From: Eshraghiella sp964441705
Lineage (GTDB): Bacteria > Bacillota > Clostridia > Lachnospirales > Lachnospiraceae
Assembly (NCBI GenBank): GCA_964441705.1
Contig: CAYTWF010000004.1
Span: forward strand, 13,388 to 77,387
Reading direction: 5' to 3'
Length of the DNA stretch: 64,000 nt
The stretch's first letter is position 1, and every line of letters begins with the position of its first letter. The notes under the pieces were generated by a model that saw only the letters and a list, made by a program, of their open reading frames with translations, made no database searches and was not told where the DNA came from. Shown here in pieces: positions 19,047 through 27,755 of the stretch. The position numbers and the translations under genes are program-made.

Positions 19047-19070
19047 TTTTTCTTCCATTCCTATTGTTAT

Positions 19071-19787
19071 TTATTCCTGTGGATAGCTGTTCCAGTATCC
19101 AGACATCATTTTCTCAACTGCTCTTACCGGCACAAGCGGCGCACATACCTTCCTGTGGGTTTCCTCACTAAGGTTTCCATTGACTGCGAACTCCCTGCCT
19201 GCCGATTCCACCTTATTAAGATAATTATTAAATATTGGCTTCATCTGCTCCAGCTCAAGTATCTCTCCCTGTGGGCAAAATACTGTTGTGTACTTACCAA
19301 TTCCACATATAAGGTCAAATTCTCTTGTCACAGATTCATACACATAATCTGTTGAGGCATGGGCACACGAAGATACCAGTACCAGTCTTTTATCTGAGAA
19401 ATCATATCTGAAATCCAGAATATTAATATTGTCCTCAGTTGCCAGTCTTCCATTATACGGAAGCTTAAATGGCAAAAGACGGTCTATCATTGTCTTAACA
19501 ATGGAGGATACTCCAAAGCAGTATAATGGAAAGCTCAAAACAATCACATCACTTGCAAGGATTTGCTCCCTGACCATATCCATATCATCATGAATTGCGC
19601 ATTGTCCGGGAGTTGTCTTCCAACAGGAAAAGCATCCTACGCAATGCTTAATATTAAGCTTACCAAGCTCAAGCTCTTCAACCTGTGCATCAGTCTCTGC
19701 AGCAAGCCCTGCAACAAAGCTTTTCGCTACCTTAAGGGAATGGCTTCTGCCGCCCTTCATGCTTCCGTTAATTAATAAAACCTTCAT
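19071..19787 (-). CDS. NAD(P)H-dependent FMN reductase / flavodoxin-fold protein
   Basis: 238 residues. The N-terminus MKVLLINGSMKGGRSHSL is the phosphate-binding loop of the flavodoxin-like FMN reductase family, and SFPLYCFGVSSIVKTMIDR is the flavin-contacting segment. HCVGCFSCWKTTPGQC contains four Cys in the spacing seen in NADPH-dependent FMN reductases and iron-sulphur flavoproteins. It is the only redox protein other than FabG in the operon, so it might act as an enoyl reductase, desaturase partner or product-modifying enzyme; none of these is shown by sequence. Confidence 0.8.
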   Translation of the reverse strand: MKVLLINGSMKGGRSHSLKVAKSFVAGLAAETDAQVEELELGKLNIKHCVGCFSCWKTTPGQCAIHDDMDMVREQILASDVIVLSFPLYCFGVSSIVKTMIDRLLPFKLPYNGRLATEDNINILDFRYDFSDKRLVLVSSCAHASTDYVYESVTREFDLICGIGKYTTVFCPQGEILELEQMKPIFNNYLNKVESAGREFAVNGNLSEETHRKVCAPLVPVRAVEKMMSGYWNSYPQE

Positions 19788-19808
19788 TATCCAGTCCTGT
19801 CTGACAGC

Positions 19809-20708
19809 CTATACAGCTGCCTCTGCCTGCTCTTCGTCAGTCATAATTTCTGTTGTTATCCCTGCAAAGGCCTTAAGCTCCTCAAGGTATTTCAGACCCA
19901 TATCTCTGCCGTTCTGATAGAATTCTTCTACTTTATTATCATCCTGCTCAAACTTATGTATGCATTCAACACTTGGTCTGATTACAAGGGCTCTGCCTTC
20001 CTTCTCAAGCTTGTTAAGAAGTCTAAGCTCTTCCTTATATACCTCTGTTCTTCTCAGCAATGCCTCATAGAACTTCGGATATTTTTTCTTGTATCTTGCA
20101 GCCATAACAGCCTTAGCCTTGCCATAATTGGTAGGAGTCTCGCCCATATTCTTAGTCATAATAACTACTATCTTGTCACACTTCTTATCAAGTGCTCTCT
20201 GCACAGGAATTGAATCACATATACTTCCATCAAGATAATGATAATCTCCTATCTTAACGGGGGCGCACATAATTGGTACTGAACAGGAGGCCTTTCCAAA
20301 CTCCAGGAACTTCTGTCTGTCTGCATGAGCATCATAATACTCAGCCTCTCCTGTATCACAATTAGATACCACGATATCAATCTCTGTATTATTATTATCA
20401 AATGCCTCAAAATCATATGGGAACTGTTCATATGGATATTCAAAAAACATCTTATCCAGATTAAGGAATTTGCCTGCCTTAATCACCTGCTTCATTCCGA
20501 AATAATTAATCTTATGATTGCGGGGCTTAATAACATTTCTGGTTCTTCCCGGCTGGTGTGACAAGTAGCCCATTCCATTACCGGCACCAGCTGATACACC
20601 AACAACATAATCATATTCTATTCCGTTCTCCATCAGGACATCCAGAACACCTGAGGTAAATACGCCTCTAAATGCTCCGCCTTCAAGAACTAACCCTGTC
20701 TTTGCCAT
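19809..20708 (-). CDS. Patatin-like phospholipase
   Basis: 299 residues. GGAFRGVFTSG supplies the oxyanion-hole glycines, VGVSAGAG contains the nucleophile Ser39 (GxSxG), and LDGSICDS contains the partner Asp160, giving the Ser-Asp dyad of bacterial patatins. No signal peptide. It likely hydrolyses an acyl ester of a membrane lipid. In this operon, between ACP and acyltransferase genes, it could remove an acyl chain before a new one is attached. AAAGGTGA precedes the ATG. Confidence 0.9.
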   Translation of the reverse strand: MAKTGLVLEGGAFRGVFTSGVLDVLMENGIEYDYVVGVSAGAGNGMGYLSHQPGRTRNVIKPRNHKINYFGMKQVIKAGKFLNLDKMFFEYPYEQFPYDFEAFDNNNTEIDIVVSNCDTGEAEYYDAHADRQKFLEFGKASCSVPIMCAPVKIGDYHYLDGSICDSIPVQRALDKKCDKIVVIMTKNMGETPTNYGKAKAVMAARYKKKYPKFYEALLRRTEVYKEELRLLNKLEKEGRALVIRPSVECIHKFEQDDNKVEEFYQNGRDMGLKYLEELKAFAGITTEIMTDEEQAEAAV

Positions 20709-20718
20709 ATAATCACCT

Positions 20719-20952
20719 TTATTCTATGTGCGCGTTTTGGGTAATGTAATCACATACATCCCCTACAGTTTCAAGATTCTGCATATCCTCGAACTTAATA
20801 TCAAACTCATCCTCAACTGACACTGCAAGCAGCATCATTGTAAGTGAATTAAGTCCCAAATCCTCCATTAATGAACTATCCTTTGTTATCTCTGCTGTAT
20901 CAACCTCAGGAATAACATTGGAAAAAATCTCTACAAGTTTATCAAATACCAT
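20719..20952 (-). CDS. Acyl carrier protein (first of the operon)
   Basis: 77 residues. The modification site reads DLGLNSLTMM, with Ser36 in an NSL rather than the usual DSL context, as in some specialised ACPs. It lies 4 bp after the first acyltransferase gene and 10 bp before the patatin. The two ACPs of the operon differ clearly, which suggests separate roles such as starter loading and elongation. AAAGGAG precedes the ATG. Confidence 0.9.
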   Translation of the reverse strand: MVFDKLVEIFSNVIPEVDTAEITKDSSLMEDLGLNSLTMMLLAVSVEDEFDIKFEDMQNLETVGDVCDYITQNAHIE

Positions 20953-20956
20953 GACT

Positions 20957-21589
20957 TCATTCTCCTTTAAGCTCTTTTATCATATCAATAACAATCTGTC
21001 TGAATCTTTCACTTTCATGCTCCATATACTCAGGCTTAAGTCCCTTGCCTTCCCTGGAAAGCTCTGTAGGCTCACCCACAAGAACTCTTTGTCTTTTTCC
21101 AAATACAATGTCATAACTGCCATCCACTGCAAATGGTACTATCTTTGCCCCGGTCATTAATGCCAGCATAATAAAGCCTGACTTAAATTCTCTGGGTTCA
21201 TTATCCTTACCGGTTCTGCCCTCAGGATAAATTATTATTGAATCGCCCTTCTTCAACGCCTCTCTGGAATCCCTTATCCAGCCTGTCTCTATTCCATAGC
21301 GGTCCATTGGGATACATCTGTTGTTCTTCAAAAACCAATTAAACTTCGGCTTCTCATACCAGTCCTTAGCAACAAGAATATGTGCTTTGCTTCTGGCAAA
21401 AATAACTGATGTCATTACGCCATCCATGTGGCTCGTGTGATTACCTACATATATAACCGGCTGTCCAAAGCTGCAATTTCTTCTATTTCGGGCTGTATAT
21501 CTTATCCTCGGACGAAATGCAATTCTTACAAAAGCAGTCATAAGTCCTCTGCCAATTCCGGCGAAGATTTTCTGAATTATGTTAAGCAT
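20957..21589 (-). CDS. PlsC-like acyltransferase (first of the operon)
   Basis: 210 residues. NHTSHMDG gives the HX4D catalytic motif, PMDRYG is motif II, and IYPEGRTGKDN is motif III. It is a lysophospholipid acyltransferase relative expected at the cytoplasmic face of the membrane. Directly followed by an ACP gene, it may take acyl groups from acyl-ACP. CAGGAGAGG lies upstream of the start. Confidence 0.87.
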   Translation of the reverse strand: MLNIIQKIFAGIGRGLMTAFVRIAFRPRIRYTARNRRNCSFGQPVIYVGNHTSHMDGVMTSVIFARSKAHILVAKDWYEKPKFNWFLKNNRCIPMDRYGIETGWIRDSREALKKGDSIIIYPEGRTGKDNEPREFKSGFIMLALMTGAKIVPFAVDGSYDIVFGKRQRVLVGEPTELSREGKGLKPEYMEHESERFRQIVIDMIKELKGE

Positions 21590-21607
21590 AGCGGTCTTCC
21601 TCTCCTG

Positions 21608-22189
21608 TTAGTCAAAATACCATACTATATACTGACCAATAACTATTAATCCTGCCAGTATGAGAATGATACCGCCGCTTCTGTATATCCTCTTATCCAG
21701 CTCGCCATTTCTGTAGCCTACAAATACTCCAAAAACTACAAGACCCAGTGTCATAATACATATCATTATCCCGACACTGACGGCATTGAGCATAAGGAAT
21801 CCACATGCAACGCCTGCAAACAATGTATATATACTTGTGGATGCTGCAATTCCACAGGTTTTTCTGAAATCTATATCGGACCTGACCTCCGGAAGTGCTT
21901 TTCTGTAGTTGAGGACAAAAAGCTTTATTCCTCCAAGGCCTATTAATATTGCAGCTGATAAAATTGTCCATACCATTCTGGCATCAACAGACATTGCCTC
22001 AACATTGGGAATTGATGATATTCCATATCCTAATCCCATTGCAACTACCTGCCATCCACAGACAATAAGGCTCATAAGCACAAGACCTCTTGCCTTGACC
22101 TGCCCAAGAACTGAACCCTGTGATACTGCAATTGCAAATACATCAAAGGCCAGACCAAATCCTATTAGTATTGTTATAAATGTATTCAT
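21608..22189 (-). CDS. mntP: MntP-like putative manganese efflux protein
   Basis: 193 residues with six hydrophobic helices. The first helix LIGFGLAFDVFAIAVSQG carries the conserved Asp in the position of the MntP (PF02659) family motif, and helices 3 and 4 (LIGLGGIKLF) fit. It is the first gene of the lipid/polyketide operon, 18 bp ahead of the first acyltransferase. That is an unexpected place for a metal exporter, so a role in product export or ion balance is possible but unsupported. GAGG precedes the ATG at 9 bases. Confidence 0.72.
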   Translation of the reverse strand: MNTFITILIGFGLAFDVFAIAVSQGSVLGQVKARGLVLMSLIVCGWQVVAMGLGYGISSIPNVEAMSVDARMVWTILSAAILIGLGGIKLFVLNYRKALPEVRSDIDFRKTCGIAASTSIYTLFAGVACGFLMLNAVSVGIMICIMTLGLVVFGVFVGYRNGELDKRIYRSGGIILILAGLIVIGQYIVWYFD

Positions 22190-22281
22190 AAAAATAAAAC
22201 CTCACAATTATGACTTTTTCCAAATCATACCTGTATAGATTACATAATAAGTATCAAATCCGCCATATACACTTTTCAAAA

Positions 22282-22310
22282 TTTGTATTTTCGGACTACA
22301 TTTCAGTCAA
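22282..22310 (-). promoter_or_regulatory. Promoter of the lipid/polyketide operon
   Basis: On the minus strand TTGACT (22305-22310), a 17-bp spacer and TACAAA (22282-22287). The -35 box lies in the centre of the palindrome at 22297-22316, so a bound TetR-type protein would block it. The -10 is weak. An untranslated leader of about 85 bases precedes mntP; no other structure was recognised in it. Confidence 0.6.
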
Positions 22311-22316
22311 AATGTA
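22297..22316. promoter_or_regulatory. Palindromic operator O1, probable TetR-family binding site
   Basis: TACATTT-CAGTCA-AAATGTA on the plus strand: perfect 7-bp arms with a 6-bp spacer, covering the -35 box of the operon. The same arms and spacer length recur at 22326-22345. Confidence 0.65.
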
Positions 22317-22320
22317 AAAA

Positions 22321-22350
22321 GCGACTACATTTTCGCAAAAATGTAGTCGC
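22321..22350. promoter_or_regulatory. 30-bp perfect palindrome: operator O2 and/or tetR terminator
   Basis: GCGACTACATTT pairs with AAATGTAGTCGC; the core is TACATTT-TCGCAA-AAATGTA (22326-22345), identical in arms and spacer length to O1, with centres 29 bp apart. On the minus strand the stem is followed by TTTTT, so it can also end tetR transcription 11 bp after the gene. Confidence 0.7.
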
Positions 22351-22361
22351 AATATAATTAA

Positions 22362-22913
22362 TTATTTAATTATCTCATAAAGAGTATGACTTGTAAGATA
22401 GCTGTAGGTATCCTTTAGCTGCTCTGATGACAGCTCATCAGACTCCTCTATCTCCAGCTTAAGCATGGAAATGAGACCACTTGCATAATACTGCGACACT
22501 ACCCGGTGCGGCATCTCATGCTCATAGGCCATAAGCTTCTTACCATCGGATGCCTGATTAAACACCTCTGACAAAAGCATAAGCAGGGTCTCGGCAAATC
22601 CATTCTGACCCTCAATCTCAAATGCTTTCCGATAATACTCCCTGTCCTCATAGAACCTGGAGAACAGAAAATCTATTGCCTGTTGAGAATTACCTTCATT
22701 CATCTGCTCTGAAACATCATTCAGTACCTCATCCCTTAATATCCATTCCATAAGCTCATATTTGTCATGGAAATGATTATAAAATGTAGGTCTGATAACG
22801 CTTGCATGGTCAGTTATCATTTTAATTGTAATTTTATCGAAGGAGGTCTGCAGCATAAGCTCTTTAAAGCTATTGGCAATCAGTCTCTTCGTCAGCTCTT
22901 TTATTTGTTCCAT
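22362..22913 (-). CDS. TetR/AcrR family transcriptional regulator
   Basis: 183 residues. The N-terminal helix-turn-helix region (about 10-55) contains SFDKITIKMITDHASVIRPT followed by FYNHFHDKYELMEWIL, typical of TetR proteins; the C-terminal part resembles the DhaS-type effector domain. It lies immediately upstream of the lipid/polyketide operon, on the same strand, separated from it by two matching palindromes, so it most likely represses or activates that operon. No ribosome site is visible before the ATG: the -10 box at 22922-22927 puts the transcript start within a few bases of the start codon, so the mRNA may be leaderless. Confidence 0.85.
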   Translation of the reverse strand: MEQIKELTKRLIANSFKELMLQTSFDKITIKMITDHASVIRPTFYNHFHDKYELMEWILRDEVLNDVSEQMNEGNSQQAIDFLFSRFYEDREYYRKAFEIEGQNGFAETLLMLLSEVFNQASDGKKLMAYEHEMPHRVVSQYYASGLISMLKLEIEESDELSSEQLKDTYSYLTSHTLYEIIK

Positions 22914-22921
22914 AATTGAGT

Positions 22922-22950
22922 ATTATATCAAAAAAAATTGATTTTGTCGA
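22922..22950 (-). promoter_or_regulatory. Promoter of the TetR gene
   Basis: Minus strand TCGACA (22945-22950), 17-bp spacer, TATAAT (22922-22927), 8 bp before the start codon. Confidence 0.65.
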
Positions 22951-22970
22951 CTTTTACATGCAACAACTTA

Positions 22971-25082
22971 TTATTCCTGTGTTACAAGGATTGTACCTGA
23001 GCATCCAGGCATTGTAACAGTAATTCTGCCATTAATTACCTCAATATCTGCTACGTCTGTCTGAAAGCTGTCATTACAGGTAAGTATTGCCTGATGCAGT
23101 CTGTCTTTTGTCCTGATTCCGCATTCCCACACGTTAAGCTGAATTGTCCGCTCATCCGCATTATTATTAATAATGGTTACTGCTCTGCTGCTTCCATAAA
23201 ATCTTCCATAAGCAATTACATTATAATCACCTATAAGAGTCTTGAGTGAGCCCTTAACAAGCGCAGGATTGCTGCGATGAATCCCGATAACAGCCTTGTG
23301 GAAATCAATAAGCATTCCATCCTCATGCCCCCATGGATATGACCTTCGATTGTCCGGGTCCGTCCAGCCGCACAGACCTGCTTCATCGCCATAATACACC
23401 GTAGGTGCTCCCGGCCATGTCATCTGAATAATTACAGCCTCCATAAATACAGACCTTGATACATTCTCCTCCGCAGCCTTAGGACCTCTTGATTCAGTTC
23501 TGCCCACTGTTCTATTGGTTCTTGTAAGGAACCTTGAATGGTCATGGTTGGACAGCTCATTCATGGAAATTCTAACCGGAGCTCCACCCATTCTGGCCAT
23601 ATTATGTCTCATTGAGTCAAAAAAATATGCCGGATTTTCAATCTTATCCTGATTAAATGAATCACTGTGCTTTTCCATGCCAGTTAAAAACCATGTAATT
23701 GGTTCCATGAAAGCGTCATAATTCATAATTGTATCCCATTCTCCTCCGCACAGCCATGCATTGGAATCTCCATAATTCTCTGCCAGAATTACGGCATTGG
23801 GATTAGCCTCCTTCACCGCATTCCTGAACCTGCGCCAGAACTGGTGATTATATTCCTGACTGCAGCCCAAATCAGCAGCAACATCAAGTCTCCAGCCATC
23901 TACGTTATATGGCGGAGATACCCACTTACGTCCCACCTGCAGTATATATTCCTCAAGATTACGTGAGCCCTCATAATTAAGCTTTGGTAATGTATCATGA
24001 CCCCACCAGCCATTGTAGCTGCCATTATAAGGCCATGCATTCTGATTATTAAATTGAAAGAAATCCCTGTATGGACTGCCGGCATCAACGTATGCTCCCT
24101 TGGCAAAATCGCTGCTGCCTTCATAGATTCTTTCACGGTCAAGCCATTTATTAAAGGAACCACAATGATTAAATACACCATCAATGATAACCTTAATTCC
24201 TCTTTTATGCGCCTCATCTACAAGTCTTGCAAAAAGCTGGTTGCTGGCTTCGAGATTAGCAAGTCCTGTTACTCTCTTAATATACTTGCTGGCATGAGAA
24301 TTATCCTTATCCCAGTCAGGCAGAGGTTCTCCGCCATCATCCACAATTTTACCAAAATGCGGGTCTATATAATCATAATCCTGAATATCATATTTATGAT
24401 TAGAAGGAGAGACGAAAAGTGGATTAAAATATATACACTGTATTCCCAGGTCTGCAATGTAATCCAGCTTCTGTATTACGCCCTCCAAATCTCCACCATA
24501 AAACTCCCTGACGCCCATGGTGGCAGGATATTTATCCCAATTGGTAACTCTGCTTACATGCTCTCCAATATATGAATATTCATTATCAACCACATCATTA
24601 GACTGATCCCCATTATAGAATCTATCCACATATATCTGATAAATTACTGTTCCACGCACCCATTCAGGAGTGGTAAAGCCAGGATATATCATAAAGTTAT
24701 AGAACTGATTAAGGTCATTACCTGCGCCCAGCTGTGTGTAAAATATTGTGGACTTTCCCGAGGTTATCTCAAAATAATACGATACCGGCTGGTCCTCAAC
24801 ATGAATTGTAACTGTATAATAATCAAAGTACTTATCCTTTGACGTTCTTTTCATTTTATGGTAATCACCATTGACTATTGCCGCAACCTTATCAACGTTG
24901 TATCTTACTGTTCTGAACTTAAGAATGACATCACTGTTCCTCTCAGGCTCGCATGGTATACGAAACTGCTCTGTTGCATCATGAAAAAGACCTCTTGCAT
25001 TTAACACAGGTTTCATATTAGTAAGATACATCCACGCCTTTTCATAAGGCTGCATATTATCAAAATTCTTAATTATTTCCAT
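22971..25082 (-). CDS. Cytoplasmic GH13 alpha-glucan hydrolase (neopullulanase/cyclomaltodextrinase type)
   Basis: 703 residues without signal peptide. Residues 1-135 form a beta-rich N-terminal domain like CBM34, followed by the catalytic barrel starting VIYQIYVDRFYNGD. The GH13 signature regions are DGVFNHCG, GWRLDVAAD (nucleophile Asp400), ILAENYGD (acid Glu435) and SNHDHSRF (Asp514). It should cleave alpha-1,4 (possibly alpha-1,6) links in imported maltodextrins. It has its own promoter. glgP at 59289-61739 acts on related substrates but is far away. GGAGAA lies before the ATG. Confidence 0.9.
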   Translation of the reverse strand: MEIIKNFDNMQPYEKAWMYLTNMKPVLNARGLFHDATEQFRIPCEPERNSDVILKFRTVRYNVDKVAAIVNGDYHKMKRTSKDKYFDYYTVTIHVEDQPVSYYFEITSGKSTIFYTQLGAGNDLNQFYNFMIYPGFTTPEWVRGTVIYQIYVDRFYNGDQSNDVVDNEYSYIGEHVSRVTNWDKYPATMGVREFYGGDLEGVIQKLDYIADLGIQCIYFNPLFVSPSNHKYDIQDYDYIDPHFGKIVDDGGEPLPDWDKDNSHASKYIKRVTGLANLEASNQLFARLVDEAHKRGIKVIIDGVFNHCGSFNKWLDRERIYEGSSDFAKGAYVDAGSPYRDFFQFNNQNAWPYNGSYNGWWGHDTLPKLNYEGSRNLEEYILQVGRKWVSPPYNVDGWRLDVAADLGCSQEYNHQFWRRFRNAVKEANPNAVILAENYGDSNAWLCGGEWDTIMNYDAFMEPITWFLTGMEKHSDSFNQDKIENPAYFFDSMRHNMARMGGAPVRISMNELSNHDHSRFLTRTNRTVGRTESRGPKAAEENVSRSVFMEAVIIQMTWPGAPTVYYGDEAGLCGWTDPDNRRSYPWGHEDGMLIDFHKAVIGIHRSNPALVKGSLKTLIGDYNVIAYGRFYGSSRAVTIINNNADERTIQLNVWECGIRTKDRLHQAILTCNDSFQTDVADIEVINGRITVTMPGCSGTILVTQE

Positions 25083-25125
25083 TAGGTATTCTCCAAATCT
25101 GTCAGGTTATAGCACCCACCCCTCT

Positions 25126-25154
25126 ATTCTATATCCTAATCCTTATTCTTTCAA
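25126..25154 (-). promoter_or_regulatory. Promoter of the GH13 gene
   Basis: Minus strand TTGAAA (25149-25154), 17-bp spacer, TAGAAT (25126-25131), about 45 bp before the start codon. Confidence 0.65.
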
Positions 25155-25173
25155 TAGCACAAACGAACAAAGT

Positions 25174-25206
25174 AAAAAGGACAGCTTCCGTTCGCTGTCC
25201 TTTTTG
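25174..25206. terminator. Bidirectional-looking terminator downstream of ftsH
   Basis: AAAAAGGACAGC pairs with GCTGTCCTTTTT around TTCCGTTC, giving A/T tracts on both sides. It lies upstream of the GH13 promoter and about 175 bp after the ftsH stop. The stretch 25207-25381 between them holds an AT-rich inverted repeat (GCACAAA...TTTGTGC, about 25303-25337) and no gene that I can support. Confidence 0.75.
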
Positions 25207-25381
25207 GAGAAGGTATTTCGTTTCTTATGGGGTGTAGTAAAACTATATAATGTATTGGGGGGTTACAAGTGTATTGTAGCAATAGCCTTAACTAAAGTGT
25301 GCACAAACATGTTTTTTTTAAAAAATTTTTTTGTGCAATTTATATAGCGCTTACCGCCGTTGTGGAAAATAGTATCTAATA

Positions 25382-27216
25382 TTATGCGTTTTCTGTAAAT
25401 AATGCCTCAAACTCTTCTCTTGTTACCTTTTCCTTCTCAATAAGCAGCTCTGCGCAGTCATCAAGTATCTGTCTGTGTTCCTGAATAATACTTCTTGCCT
25501 TTGCATAGCTTTCATCAATGATTCTCTTAACCTCTTCATCGATTGCAGTTGCAACCTCATCACCATATGGCTTAGCATGTGCAAGGTCTCTGCCAATGAA
25601 TACCTCGTCCTCATCAGAACCATAATTAATGAGACCTATTTTCTCCGAGAAACCATATTTGGTAACCATGTCTCTTGCTATCTGGGTTGCCTGCTTAATA
25701 TCCTGTGACGCACCGGTAGTTATATCATCAAATACAAGCTCCTCTGCCACACGTCCACCAAGTCCCACAACAATCTGCTGAAGCATCTTTCCCTTGGTAT
25801 TGAACATTTCATCCTTTTCAGGCAGTGGCATTGTGTAGCCTGCTGCTCCTGAACCGGTAGGAATAATGGATATTGTATGAACAGGTCCAACATCAGGAAG
25901 CACATGGAATAAAATAGCATGTCCTGATTCATGATATGCTGTAATTCTTTTTTCCTTGTCAGATATTACCTTGCTCTTCTTCTCTGCACCAATACCAACC
26001 TTAACAAAGGATCTTTCGATATCAGCCTGAGTTATATATGCTCTGTTATTTCTGGCTGCATAGATTGCAGCTTCATTCATAAGGTTCTCAAGGTCAGCAC
26101 CTGTAAATCCGGCAGTTGTCTGCGCAATTGTGTCAAGATTAACATCCTCACTCATTGGCTTGCCCTTGGTGTGTACATTAAGAATCTCTCTTCTGCCCTT
26201 AACATCCGGTCTTCCAACAACTACCTTACGGTCAAATCTTCCTGGTCTTAATATTGCAGGGTCAAGAATATCAACTCTGTTGGTTGCAGCCATAACGATA
26301 ATACCTGCATTAACACCAAAGCCATCCATCTCAACCAGCATCTGGTTAAGTGTCTGCTCTCTCTCATCATGTCCGCCGCCCATTCCTGTACCTCTTCGTC
26401 TTGCAACGGCATCAATCTCATCAATAAATACAATACATGGTGCGTTCTTTTTGGCTTNNNNNNNNNNCCTACACCTACAAACATCTCAACAAAATCTGAA
26501 CCGGATATGCTGAAGAAAGGAACTCCTGCCTCGCCTGCTACAGCCTTGGCAAGAAGTGTTTTACCTGTTCCCGGAGGACCCACAAGAATAACTCCCTTAG
26601 GGATTCTGGCTCCCAGGTCAATATATTTCTTAGGGCTCTTAAGGAAATCAACTATTTCATCCAGCTCTTCCTTCTCCTCTACAAGACCTGCAACATTGTT
26701 AAAATTAATATTACGCGCCTTAGGGTCCATCAGCTTGGCACGGCTCTTACCAAAATTCATCATCTTGGCATTGGCACCACCACCGGCTGCCTGCCTGTTC
26801 ATGAGAAGGAACAGGAAAATAATTATTACTCCAACTACAATAAATGGCAGAACAGTTGTAAGGAATACGCTGTCTCTTTTAACATCTCCAACAGCAAGCT
26901 TAACATCCGTCTTGGCATCATCATTGTATTCTATAACTGCATTAACTACTGCATCTGTATCTGTAACGTTAACGCTCTGGTTCTTACTGTCTGAATCAGC
27001 AAATTCAACAGAAATAACACCTGTAGGAATCTCTTTATTCTGTGAAATTGTTACCTCTGATACCTTTCCCGAATTCAGGTCATCAAGAAAATTCACATAT
27101 GAATAGCTGCTTACTATTTTGGAATTCTGCCTGATTGCAAAAATAACAACAATTGCAATGACAATTATTATCATGTAAAAAACAAAGCCACTGCTTCTGG
27201 TCTTTTTATTATCCAA
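25382..27216 (-). CDS. ftsH: ATP-dependent zinc metalloprotease FtsH (interrupted by an assembly gap)
   Basis: Membrane-bound AAA protease for quality control. Two N-terminal helices (about 11-28 and 118-139) flank an extracytoplasmic domain; Walker A is GPPGTGKT at 213-220; the protease domain has HESGH. Ten Ns at 26458-26467 split the reading frame right after DFVEMFVGV; the frame resumes at AKKNAPCIVFIDEIDA. In homologues these are joined by about ten residues (GASRVRDLFE-like), so roughly 29 bases are missing and the Ns understate the gap. The gene is therefore probably intact. The start codon is TTG at 27214-27216 behind AGGAGGAG. It follows hpt by 14 bp. Confidence 0.93.
26458..26467. 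other. Assembly gap (10 Ns) inside ftsH
   Basis: A run of exactly ten Ns. Judged by FtsH conservation the true missing length is about 29 bases, which also explains why the flanking frames disagree. Confidence 0.95.
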
Positions 27217-27230
27217 TTACTCTGCTCCTC

Positions 27231-27755
27231 CTAGTCAAATTTAACAACGCCAATATATGGCAGATTTCTGTATCTCTGGTCGTAATCAAGACCGTAGCCT
27301 ACTACAAATTCATCTGGTATCCTAAATCCCACGTAGTCCACATTAACGTCCTTTACAACTCTTCTCTCCGGCTTATCCAAAAGTGTACAAAGCTTAATGC
27401 TTGCCGGGTTACGCTGCTTAAATATCTCCAGCAGATGGCTTAGGGTTCTGCCTGAATCAATGATATCCTCTACAATAATAACATCCTTACCCTCAAGTGG
27501 CTCATCAAGGTCCTTAACAATCTTGACAATTCCGCTTGATGAGGTACCTGCTCCATAGCTTGAAACAGACATGAAATCAAGACTTACAGGAACAGTTACA
27601 CGCTTGGCAAGCTCACACATAAATGGTGCCCCACCCTTAAGAATACATATCATATGTATTGTTTTGCCCTGATAATCTTCACTTATCTGCTTGCCTATGG
27701 CTGCAATTCTGTCATCAACTTCCTGCTCAGAAAGCAGGATTTCAACTCTCTCCAT
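27231..27755 (-). CDS. hpt: Hypoxanthine phosphoribosyltransferase
   Basis: 174 residues, purine salvage. The PRPP-binding motif VIIVEDIIDSGRTL at about 96-109 and ILKGGAPFM near residue 40 are typical. It overlaps tilS by 14 bp and is followed by ftsH, the tilS-hpt-ftsH order conserved in Bacillus and Clostridia. CGGAGGAC precedes the ATG. Confidence 0.96.
   Translation of the reverse strand: MERVEILLSEQEVDDRIAAIGKQISEDYQGKTIHMICILKGGAPFMCELAKRVTVPVSLDFMSVSSYGAGTSSSGIVKIVKDLDEPLEGKDVIIVEDIIDSGRTLSHLLEIFKQRNPASIKLCTLLDKPERRVVKDVNVDYVGFRIPDEFVVGYGLDYDQRYRNLPYIGVVKFD

Noticed and set aside
26369..27106. 245-codon open frame antisense to ftsH
   Set aside because: It crosses the N run, has no ribosome site and mirrors the codon pattern of ftsH.
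25382..27216. ftsH as a frameshifted pseudogene
   Set aside because: The break coincides exactly with the ten Ns, and both parts are full consensus FtsH.
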